Positions 1 through 19,000 of a DNA stretch of 64,000 bases are shown one piece after another (positions within the stretch are counted from its first letter, which is position 1; every line of letters starts with the position of its first letter). The notes below the pieces were generated by a model. That model was given only the letters and a program-made list of their open reading frames with translations, did not search any database and was not told the DNA's origin. The translations under genes were made by a program, and so were the position numbers. Origin of the DNA: Owenia fusiformis (lineage: Eukaryota > Annelida > Polychaeta > Sabellida > Oweniidae). The stretch lies in the NCBI GenBank assembly GCA_903813345.2, contig CAIIXF020000009.1:27688740-27752739 (forward strand). Direction: 5' to 3'.

Positions 1-2311
1 ACCCGGCTTTTATAAGCAGTCCAGACTCTCGCCTGCTTTCATGCTATTGCAGGGGATTTAAGCAGAGTTTATTCCCTGATAGAAGTTTCTTCAAGATTAT
101 AGGGTCTAGACTCTTGATAAATAACTTGGCCAATACTTTTGATGAGTTTAATTTCTTTTTTTATAGTATAAACTTTATTGAGGTAAAGTCAACACATTTT
201 CGGCCACCAATCGCCGTATTGGCATTATAGGTTGGCCATCACTTTCATGTAAGAAATTAAGTATAATATTTAGCTGTTTGAGGACGTCTGCATCAAAGGG
301 TATCCCAGGGACCAGAGGGGTTGGTGCCAAGTAGATGTGTTAAAAACAAAATAAATATATTATGGGTTCTCCAGGGCTTAGATGAGACCTCTTTGCTATG
401 TCTTGCTGTCATGGAGAAAATTGAGTTTAATACTCATCCAATGTGTGGCACATACTGTTGATTACTTATTTTGATGCTACTTAATTTGGCGGATTTGCTC
501 AATTTCAAATATTGGTGGCTATTTAATTTGGCGGATTCAGGACTGAAGTTTAATTTTTGTAGATGTTTATGTCATTAGGACAGGTGTTTACTAAGACATT
601 TTCTGTATTTCGTTTAGAATAATGTAGAATTGATGACATGTTAACAGGAAAAGGGGCCCCTGGAGTTCAATTTCTGAAGTGCACTGGACAAAAATTCCAA
701 ACTGAAATTTGATAGATTTTTAATTTGGCAGATTTTCTGAATCCGCCAATCCGTCAAACTAAAACGGGTATCTACAGTAGTATACAATGTAGGCATCTAC
801 GCATCTATGCTAGAGTAGTAGAGTATAAAGAATATAGAATCTAACTTATTTTCCAATTGCTTATTTATTCAATTATACAATATAGATAGTCTACAGTGTA
901 AAATGTATATCATTATAATAAATGTACATAATTTCTCAATCGTGCATTTTAAACATTTATGCCTAGTATTTATAGCTTTATAATGTACAAATCTGAGATG
1001 AATATACCACTACTGTATGATATTTAGAATGTTAATCTCAGGTGCAAATAATTAGATACTTTTAGCCAATGATTTAATTAAATAAAATAACATGGAAAAA
1101 ACTACATGTATTACTAAATCATGTAATTTATAAAGATATATACAGACAGCTTGGAGGAAAACAGACACACAATTCCATGGACTAAATAGGCACATAAGTT
1201 AGTTGGGAAAAAAGTACCCCTTGATATTTTACTTTGGGAGATTTATATAGAAACATACAAACTGCCTGATTCAAATGTTCAAGGTGATGATTTGTTGACT
1301 TTTTAATCTTGTATGCAGGTAATTAAATATCAATGCAGATTAGAAATTTTGCAATGAAATGAATTAAATCTTGGCAATGCCCTTTAAAATATTTTGACTA
1401 TCAAATGGGAAAACATTCAGATAATGGTGAATGCTAGTGACAGTTGTCACACTAATCTTACAATATTCCTATAATGGGTGCTTAAAAAAGTTAATTTTGT
1501 GCACAAACTACTGGTATATACAATCTGATTATCACATGATAAATTGCCCAATCTTTACATATTTTATCAACAACCACATTATAAAATATCCTACAAAAAT
1601 AACATCTGAAAACATGGAGGCTGCAAGGCCCATTAATCTTATTTTACAATTAAAATAATAAGAACTATGGTTTCATTAATTCATTGCACGAATCAACTCA
1701 AAACTACAAAGTGCAATGTATATATGTATACAATCTATAGAGGGTATTCAGTTAAAAGGTCTAAATACCATTAAATACCTTTGAGGCATTATTTTCAATT
1801 TGTATAATTTATAATGAAGGTTACACAAAATCATTCTTAATGGAATATCACAAATGGATCAAAGTGATCCATTTTTGATATTGATTAGAAGTAGCTGACA
1901 GGTGTGATATACATGTATTTCAACTATAGGAAACAGATATGGAACAATGATACACATAAGATGTCATTCCCGTTGTTTGGTATCGCCAGTTCATGTCTAT
2001 TATATTTTGAGGTCTTTACTTATCCAATTCTATCCTTAATGCTTTAATGTAGTGAGTGTTTCTTCCAACTTTCTCATCAAGGGTGTACATAATAATGTAA
2101 TATGTCCTTAATATTATACAGAGCAGTGACTGAATACCACTGTCTATTCTCTGATCTTATTTATATGAGAGTTGATGACATCACAATATGTGGAACTGAT
2201 GATGATTGCACAATTGAGTGTATCATCACAATGATCTTTGTTTCTTTGTTGATACACTAGGCAACGTGAAGTCCAACATAATATCTATCAAATGCCCGTG
2301 TAGAAAGTACA
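1..2311. other. Peflin 3' UTR and flanking AT-rich sequence
   Basis: No convincing coding exon is visible. The part nearest 2311 should be the peflin 3' UTR. A minus-strand AATAAA lies at 864-869 and could mark its end, but I cannot confirm this. Between about 478 and 770 the words TTAATTTGGCGGATT and their complement recur, suggesting an old degenerate inverted-repeat element. Confidence 0.4.
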
Positions 2312-9823
<7,512 letters not shown>

Positions 9824-10149
9824 GGTATAATATCAAATTGCAAGACAAAAAGAGATCCAAAGTGAGAACAACTTTTCTTTAAAAAATGCGGAAGTGATCT
9901 ATTTCAAGTCTCTACATTAAATTCATACACACTTTTTTGCTAAATTAGGTATCATAATTCTCTTAGTTATACTATTAATCCCATTTAAGGTGTGATTCTA
10001 AATTTATTAATTAGCTAATGAATTAATTGAAAATGAAGTTTTGTTACAAGGCTGTTGATTGGCTACTTTTATTCACTTCCTCAAAAATAAACAGCAGTCA
10101 TAAATTTTCATTTTTGGATCATTTTGAGTTTGTTAGTGTATAGAGTGAG
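9824..10149. promoter_or_regulatory. Probable divergent promoter between PEF1 and TEX2
   Basis: The peflin ATG (9823, minus) and TEX2 (plus) are head to head. A strong donor GAG|GTAAGA at 10149/10150 could end a noncoding first exon of TEX2, with a matching acceptor TTTTTATAG at 11864 just upstream of the TEX2 start codon. No TATA box is clear. Placement is inferred from gene orientation and splice signals only. Confidence 0.35.
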
Positions 10150-10533
10150 GTAAGATAGGTAAGCATAACATTTCCTTGTATTTGAATATCATGTTTCCAT
10201 GTTTGTTAATTTTGAAATAGATTCAGTTTCTGACGATGCTGCTATTAGAGTTGCAATCTGGGCAAAGTTTTTGTAAAATCTGATTATGATGTCAGAGCTA
10301 AATTTTTCACATATGAACAAAAAGAGCGAAACCCACTTTAGCGATGACAGACATAAAGCCTAACGTCTCTTGCGTACGACCTTTCTTTGTGCAAATTCTC
10401 ATCAGTTAGTTTTCGAATATAACATCTCGTTTTACTTCCTGCGAAAGCTATGTGGATTTTGATATAATAACTTTCCCACAGCGCACTTGGACAGCTGAAT
10501 AACAGTGACCTTTAAAACATAAATAATGAGATC

Positions 10534-10915
10534 CGGGGCTTACTTTTGGTCTCTAACTATGTCTTACATCAGTATCATCAATCCGTGCAAGTATTGGAGC
10601 GCTGAAATACTTCTTTTTCGATCAAGACTTGTAAATTGTTCATCGAGTGAATGTTTTTTCGACCCATTTCCAATATGGCGGTTTGCTAGGAGCGAGATAC
10701 ACAATGAACAAAATTAATTTTGAGAATGAGTTAGGTTCGGTCAACCTCCGGAGATTTACGAAAATGTCCAAGCAGAAAACGCCATATTGGAATTTGGCAG
10801 AAAAAACATTCACTCGACTAACAATTACAAGTCTTGATCGAAAAGGAAGTACTTCAGCGCTCCAATACTTGCACGGAAGGATGATAATGTAGTTAGAGAA
10901 CAAAAGTAAGCCCCT
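10534..10915. mobile_element. Foldback element with about 150-bp inverted arms
   Basis: The arm at 10534-10690 reappears inverted at about 10775-10915, including the terminal GGGGCTTACTTTTG and the words TATTGGAGCGCTGAA and ACTTGTAA. A GATC repeat at both edges (10530-10533, 10916-10919) could be a short target duplication. The ORFs read across it are products of the inverted repeat. Confidence 0.75.
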
Positions 10916-11069
10916 GATCAACTTAATTCGTGTTTCAGAGGTCACTATTATACAGTTGTCCATTTCTCCGTTGGAGAGCCATAAGTTTTAAAATCTAACA
11001 TGGCTCTCGAAGTGAGTAAATCTCATTGTGAGCATAATCCATCTTTGTTTATCTTGATGTGAAAAAACA

Positions 11070-11314
11070 TGGGCTTTCAAACATTTTGATACCTCGTTTT
11101 CTTATTGGTCTTTTTTGTTTACTTTTACATAAGATTAAACACGGTTTATGCTTTAATCATATTACAAATTGATTTTAATTAAAGATAATAACTAAAACAT
11201 ATACATTATCTAATACTTTTTGAATTATTATCATAAAAAGGGAAGCATGGCACTGCTCATTTGAAGTTCTGATGTATATAACACAGAGTTGCATACCCTT
11301 CTCTTGAAAGCCCA
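11070..11314. mobile_element. 245-bp element ending in TGGGCTTTCAA inverted repeats
   Basis: Left end TGGGCTTTCAA (11070-11080) and right end TTGAAAGCCCA (11304-11314) are perfect complements around AT-rich sequence. The same end word occurs alone or in small hairpins elsewhere in the window, so this looks like the fullest copy of a short MITE family. I see no clear target duplication. Confidence 0.6.
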
Positions 11315-11966
11315 TAACAAGCTATGATATTGGTTAACACGCCAGAAATTAACATATAATATTATTCAAAGCGTTATTAGAGAAATTCGAATCCACCATT
11401 TGGATTTGGACCAATCAGGATCAGGTCATCTCTCAATACAGATTTGCATCATAAATGTACGTCATCTTTGAACCCTGGGGTTTCTCCCCCTCTTCATATG
11501 AACTGAAGGTTTACATAATATGTATTAATATGAAACATGAGTAACAATACCATGCCATCTGAAAATCTTCTGAAAAATACAGAAGGCACACCTCTGTTGT
11601 TTACATCTCAGTTTGATATTTTGAATCATTTGCAGTTCATCTTCACTTCTGTTTGGCCAGTAACGCTACATGTAGGAGCATGGGCTTTCAATAGAGTCCA
11701 TGCTCAGAGAAAAGGCATGTTCAGTGCGAAGTACTCTCATACCCTACATATAGTCTCTAATGGAATATTTACTACTCACTGCGAGTAAAAACCATTGAAA
11801 ATGGCTTACACACTAAGTGTAGGTTTATTCATATATAACTAAGTCAATGTACTTGTTTTTATAGGGCTACATTTCCTGGAAAATGGAGTCCAAAATCGAA
11901 TAACTAGGAGCTCATACTTGTGATGCCTTATATGTAATCCAGTGCAGCCCTCACTCAAGGTCAACA

Positions 11967-13016
11967 ATGTCAAAACGAGGCACTCCACCACGACCTCCTG
12001 CTCCAAAAATTTCAAGTGACAAAAAAAGTAGCAGTTTGTCCTCAATGACAATCAGATTCAATGCAGCAGCATATGAGGATGATGTTGATGATTTTAACAC
12101 AGAAACCCCTGGTTTGATCGAAATAGCCACTGCTGCATCCGAATCAGATGATCTGATTGCAAAGGAATCCAAAGGGAGCTCTCCAGAAAAAGAGGAGAAA
12201 TCTTTCTTCGATGGAATCAAAGAACGGATCACTGATGCACCCCTTTATAGTGTCATAACTAAGAAATTAGAAGAAATTTCTGGAGATTCAAGTTCAAGCC
12301 CGGAAGAGGAAAAAACAAATTCTGATCAACAAAAAGATTTTGAAACTGCAGTAAAGGCTCCTCCTATCTCTAAAGCACAGTCTGTGGATATAGACCATCC
12401 TTCAATAAAAGGTAACATTGAAAAACCACTGAAAAAAACTCGAGCTCTGTCATTTGAATCAAGTGGTCACGACAGTTTCAGTTCATTCACTGATGTAGAG
12501 AAATCATTTGAAATAGTGGATGATTTCTTCGCCACTGATACTAAGGAGTCCACTTTACATAAACGATCTTACAGTGGAGACCATATTTCTAAATTTAAAA
12601 CTCCCGTGAGAACTGAAATTTCAATGTCTTCTTTGACATCTCAAGAAAGTATGGAAGAAACTGGAGAAGTTTTTTATGAATTAGATTCAGGTCTAAAACA
12701 GGATGTGCCAAAACCAGACATTCCGAAAGAGATTGACGTAAAAAAAGAAAATACAGATTTACCGCAAGCAGTTCCAATACAAAAAGCCATAGGTGTTGTG
12801 ATATGTTTATTTGTCTATTATATCGTACCATTCCCAACATTCCTGTCTGGTGCAATATTTGGTGCCTTTTTGGTTTGGTGTGCCTGGTGCATTCATGCAT
12901 GGCTGAATCAAGCTTCCACCCCTAAGGAGAAGTACGAACTTCCAGATCTTAGAACCCTGCCTCCCCTTCAAGTTCCTGAGATGAAACATGCCAAGAATAA
13001 TGATGGAAAATTTAAG
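11967..13016 (+). CDS. TEX2: TEX2 exon: disordered N-terminus and two membrane segments
   Basis: 350 codons beginning MSKRGTPPRPPAPK. Long Ser/Glu/Lys-rich low-complexity sequence is followed by a hydrophobic stretch at residues 274-313 (AIGVVICLFVYYIVPFP, then SGAIFGAFLVWCAWCI). That stretch is long enough for a helical hairpin, as expected for ER-anchored TEX2. The segment near residue 185 (EIVDDFFATDTKES) loosely resembles an FFAT-type VAP-binding tract, but the key positions do not fit well. The exon ends TTTAAG|GTGAGC. Confidence 0.9.
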
Positions 13017-16000
13017 GTGAGCCCCAATATTTTAATTTAATTTCTAACAGATTTTACTCTTTAATTAGATAACAAAACATGTTTTTGTAAATCTGAAAAG
13101 CTTTCCCAGGTTTTTTAATGAATAAAAGAGTTGTCCCAAGTGTATGGATTTGGAATTGGAGCTATGAATTTTAACTATTCAGAAAATTATAGAAACAGCT
13201 TGTGTGTCACTTTCAATCGTCTCACCACCATGATTCTCAAACAAACCAACTTCAGTAATTCAGCACTTGGAAGTGTAATTGGCAATTGATTTCTTGTCTA
13301 TTTGGCAGTATGTTTTTCTAATTGATGTCTTTTGAGGAATCTTAAACATATTTAGGCAGCTACATTACTAAGTATTTCCTTTTTCATATAGTTTTAGCTT
13401 GCTAAGAAACAAAATGAAAGTGCCATATATGAGAAATAATTATGACTCAAGAATATTTTTCGTTTGTCATTTGTTGCCCTCATATTTGAAAGAGGATTTG
13501 AAACAATGATATTGGAAACTTGGTGTATCTAAGACTGGGCTCAAATCTCACAGCTGCCTGAGTGCCAATGCTGATGTTTTATTACTCATGGCAAAAGACT
13601 CTGAAAACTGGTTGCCTATTAGAAAGTAGAAAAGAATACCATATTCATGGGGAATTGTGGCATTCATGTTTTTAACCTTAGTATTGAACCATGTTCTTAG
13701 TTTGATGGGTTTTACATTCTCTTGTACTCGCCAAATTTTGTGTAAGTTTTCCCCTCACCCTGTCACCCTCTCCCTCTCGTGATAGAGAGAATAAGCCTCT
13801 GTAGAGGAGAACTCGATGTACGTCTCTTTTGTCTCAATTTTCGTTCAGCGAATCTTCCATTATTCAAGCCCAACAAAATGATCTTGTATTTTTCAGTGTC
13901 TCCGGTCATCCTGTTGAATGACTTATATCACATAATCAGGAAGAAATTGCCTTACTGGGAAATTTGATTTGGGCTCTTTGATGTTCATAAATACATTAGC
14001 TGAATTATTCTGTCATTGATGATTGGTGGAGCATGGGCTTATTTAGCTATCTCTGGGTTATCTGTCAAGTAAACGATGTCAAGATGCCAAGACTGCATAT
14101 TTGATTCGATTCAATTTCTCTCCAATTTTCTTTTATTAGTTCTATTGTATAACTGATTCCTTGACTTAACCCTTTTCATGAGAATCTATACACCAATATG
14201 AAGAATTGTGGTCCTCTGAGGATAAGTTCTCCCTTTTGTAGTATCTACTTGCCCAATTGAGTATAAAGGTCTGAGGGAAATAGTCGTAATTAGGTCTTGT
14301 AAAAATGGTAAAAATTATGGTGCATGGCATCAATGTTTTAGATTCTAATCAGAGAAAGATCTGGTGTTGTTCCAAAGTTCAAATATGGTTTAATTTTAAT
14401 TATGAATACAGTCATATAGCAATGCATAAATGATAGATCTATGTGGTGAAATAGTTTGATAAAATACATACGAGGGGTGATTCATAAGTTGTGAGAGAAA
14501 TACTGCCTCAAAAAAACTCATTATTTCTGAATCACTCCTCACATATATATTTTTTGTTTGTAATTTGATTAGAAATGTTAAAGGTTAATGTGATGTTATC
14601 AATACCTGTAATTGTCACCTGACTAAATGCTCTTGATTAGCTCTTAACATTTAGTGAATCATGTACAGTGTAAAGATTGTGAACTGTGTTTGTTACAAAT
14701 GTTGTACAATGATGCCGTACAATTATAAAGTACAATATGGTATACAGGTTAATACAATGGTTAGCAGAATTTTTCGAGGAGACTAGTCAACCAGGATTTC
14801 TATTTATCAAATCATTTGATTACACAAAAGGTCCTGAACCAAGTTATGATTTATTAATTTATGTGACCATAACTCAGTTGTCCTGGTTACAGAGTTATCT
14901 AGTGATGATAACATTATGTTTTTCTTCCTTGTAGAACATGTGTCCTTTTAGCTTGAATTCCCACTGGAGGAGATAACCCACAGTTTACCTTATTTACTAC
15001 CTGTTTGTTTCATGCAAAATTTTCACCATGTATTATCTGATTACTTCCTATCAGTGAGATATTTAACGGCAGAATCTGATCTATAGGGGGTGACAAAATT
15101 ACAAGCAACATGTATAATTGACCAACCAATCTATTCCTTACAATATCAAATACAATATCTCCCAAAAGATTCACGATATGTTATAAATTGGTGAAGTTAT
15201 TAATGATTCAAAGTGCAAAAATGAGTGATAAATGTTTAAATTCTCCCAAATAATAAGAATGGTAACCATTCTTATAGAAAAATGATACATTAATGTAAAA
15301 TGTTTTAGTTTTCCTGGAATAAAGTATGCACTTTTGTGATTTTTAGAAAATAGACATGACAAGGAATGACATGAACCCAAAATATTCTAAAATTGGAACA
15401 ATTTTTTGTTTAGCCTGCTCGCTATATCTGATTCTCTCTTTAATTAACTTTTACTTATTTCTTGTATCTTTCTAAATCTTGGCGTAGAAAAGCAAGTCAT
15501 GATATTGCTTAGGAGTACACGATGTTGCATATTATCAACATTTTGCGACCGGCTGTTCTTGGAATATTAGTACTTGTTTAGAAGGCTCATATATTTTACT
15601 ATATTGACTTTAGTAATTGTGGTGAGCCATAGTGGTCATTATCCAAGTTTACACTTAGTTTTCAATAGGTGATGATAATAGTAATAATCTCATTTTAGCA
15701 GGTAACATAGTAGAATTCATGACCCTTGGTCAAAATACGCCTTCTTTTCAAGATTTTTTTCTCATCTTCAAATAGGTGCAATTTGATTTTGAGGGTGCAA
15801 GCCTACTTTCAAAACTTCAACTGGGTGCAGGACCTACTTGCATATAAGGACATGTGCTCAGTAATAATATATTCAGTAGATATGGGTCATCATACAACGG
15901 ATCAGTAATTTTTGCCGCTGAAAAAGTACAAAATTGATATACAGGTCATTCTGATTCTCATAGCATCTTTCTGTTTCACCTGAAACATATTAGGGCTGGG

Positions 16001-19000
16001 AAGAAATGAGATGTCATGGTTTATCATGATGTACCTAGGTTGACATGCTCTGATTATGTGTTAATCAATGGAGTCAGTGGAAATATGTTTTCCATAGACC
16101 AATTCTGAAATGTCTGAAAGTTTCTACTTGAGATGTCAATTGCAGAGCATGAGAGAGTTGCTAATTAATTGAGAGGGGAAGATGTTCATTGGAGAGACTT
16201 TATTATGTGCCAGAGACATCCGCCTCAGAATATAGGGTTTTAGACATCATCTACTTGATGGAATAAAGTAAATGATATCTGCCCCATGTACCAGAGAAGG
16301 AGGGTGGGCTATATTTCATTGTAGGCAGTGTACGAATAAGGCCTCAAGTTTGAATAATTGTGTCAGATAAATAAAGACTAGTCCAGTAATTTCAAAATGT
16401 GTGAAGACAAATTGCTTGGTGATATTTCATCAGTAATGCTTTGACTATAAAACTATGACCAGTTTGGAAGTATTTGTCCAAATTTGGATAATTTTTTTCT
16501 AAAGTTGGACAAATACTTCTAAACTGGTCAAAATTTTATATTGCCCTTTTTAAAAGTGGTTCAATATGTATAGACAACTGAACCAGGATGCTTGTTACCC
16601 TTGATAGTGTGCCAGTCTGTGGACAGATAGGCAATCTCATGACTAACATCCATGGCAAACAGGCAATCTGTTGGCTCACTGTTTTCATCATTAAAAACTT
16701 TGCCATCAACAACATTTTCACAAATCAACTTGTTTGTATCATCACTGGCATTGGCAGTGACATATACAAACTAATATCATGTTGAAAAATCAATACGAAT
16801 GAGCAATATACTTTATATATGCCTTATCTCTCGCATACTGATCTTTAGCTTGAAGTGTAGTACATAATACTGTAGGTTTAACGCTAGCTAGTACCATCCT
16901 CTACCGTTTTCAGTGCACTTGATCATATATGATTTAATGATAATTTATGACATAATGATGAATATTACATCAATGAGATATTTACACAAGAAGTTGAGAC
17001 TTACAGCTTGACTTTTATGTTTTCTAGGACCAGCCATTCTGATACTCATAGCATCTTTCTGTTTCACCTGAAACATCTCAGGGCTGAGAAGAAATAAGAT
17101 GTCATGGTGTATCATGATGAGGACCAGCATCTTTCAAAATTATTGCTATACATCGTATATAATAGTACAAAAACGTCATTTCTAAGGGCGATATAATGAA
17201 ATATTGGACCGAGGGCTGAAGGCCCAAGGTCCAATATTTCACTATATCGCTCGCAGAAATGACGTTATTAGTATTATTACCACCGTTAACGACCAGGACT
17301 GAAACAGCAAGAAAATCTTACACATTGAACGATATCTAATTTCCCGGGGAAAATTGCCGGTCCAGAATATATTCTAGACTGGTCCATATGGACCACCACT
17401 ATGACGTCACACATTTCTCAGGTCGATATAGTAAAATAAACGCCTTCTAAACTAGCACTAAAACCCCTAGAACTGGCCCGGTAAGGTGGTAATAATGCTC
17501 ATTATTACCACCTTACCGGGCCAGTTCTAGGGGTTTTAGTGCTAGTTTAGAAGGCATTCATTTTACTATATCGACCTGAGAAATGTGTGATGTCATAGTG
17601 GTGGTCCATATGGACCGGTCTAGAATATATTCTGGAGTGGCAATTTTTTCCCGGGAAATTAGATATCGTTCAGTGTGTAAGATTTTCTTGCTATTTCAGC
17701 CCTGGTCGTTAACGGTGGTAATAATACTAATAACGTCATTTCTGCGAGCAATATAGTGAAATATTGGACCTTCGGCCCTCGGTCCAATATTTCACTATAT
17801 TGCCCTTAGAAATGACGTTATTGTACTATTATATGAAATGTTTTACATAAATTGTCAAAAGTGCTAAGGTATGATAGATTGGGGGTGTCAGTGGCCTTAT
17901 TGAAAATATTAGAAATGAGAAAGCTTTTAATTGATTCCTGCTTTATGAGACTTCTGATATGTATTTTGCAGCTCTCATAAGCCTTTAACATTTTCTGTAT
18001 TAACATTAAATGAATCCTTTCCTCTTCACTAATATCAGAGATCTCCAGCACTACCTTTGAGTGCAGTTGCACCACTATATACAAGTGGTCACTCAATGGC
18101 GGATCTGGGGGGAGGGGCCCGGGTTGCGGCATTCAGCGTTTGGCTAACAGCATCTGTTACAAATGGCAGGTGGTGATATTTGCATGTCTAATGCCTCGTC
18201 TTCTTTTATTAAGGCATATACATTATACACTTTTATTCATCGAACAGTGAAATAGTCTACAAAATATCATTCAAAACAGATAGATGCTCTTACAAGTTAT
18301 AGGTCTAACATGAGTTCTATGGGATTTATCTAAAGTATATTACCTGCAGGATGAACGAGAGCATACATCTTCAAGTAATAAATACCTTTCATTGCATCTA
18401 GACTTTGAGTGGCTGAACACTGGTAATTTGCGTTATAAATTCTATGTGATATAGAAATAATCTAGCCTCATGAAATGGATCTGTAAAGAAATATTGAGAA
18501 AGTAAGATGATACTTATTCAAAACCTATTTACTGGTTTTACAGTAAGCTCCGTGTTTATATTATATCTGGTTAAAAACTGAATGAACCCCTATAAAACAT
18601 ATGAAATCATACTGAATGATGAGAATTGGACTGTCAGTAATTGTGTTGAATTAAAATTGCAAAGAAGACACTCAAGGGTTAATGATACCCATTTGATCAA
18701 ACTAGGTTGTAGCCAAATAAGCTACTTTCATTTCTAACCTTAGGCTATCTCTGTGATCAGACTGATCCTTTATTGGGATTCATGATTGGATTCTGTCCTT
18801 GCAGAAAACTATGCTCAGCTTTTATATTAGACTACATCTACAGGAATTTTATTTCATGTGAAGCATTGGTTTTGATTTGTTGAAGGTTGAAGGGAAGAGT
18901 AAAATAAATTCTTCTACTTTCTCTTTTGGCTGGTTGTGCAGAATACTTGTGAGTCACCGTTCTCAGAAAAATGTATATATGCTAGAACCATGGCTTAATT

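Noticed and set aside
12545-12590. Possible FFAT motif in TEX2 (VDDFFATD)
   Set aside because: The residues at the acidic and alanine positions do not match the FFAT consensus in register; kept only as a remark.
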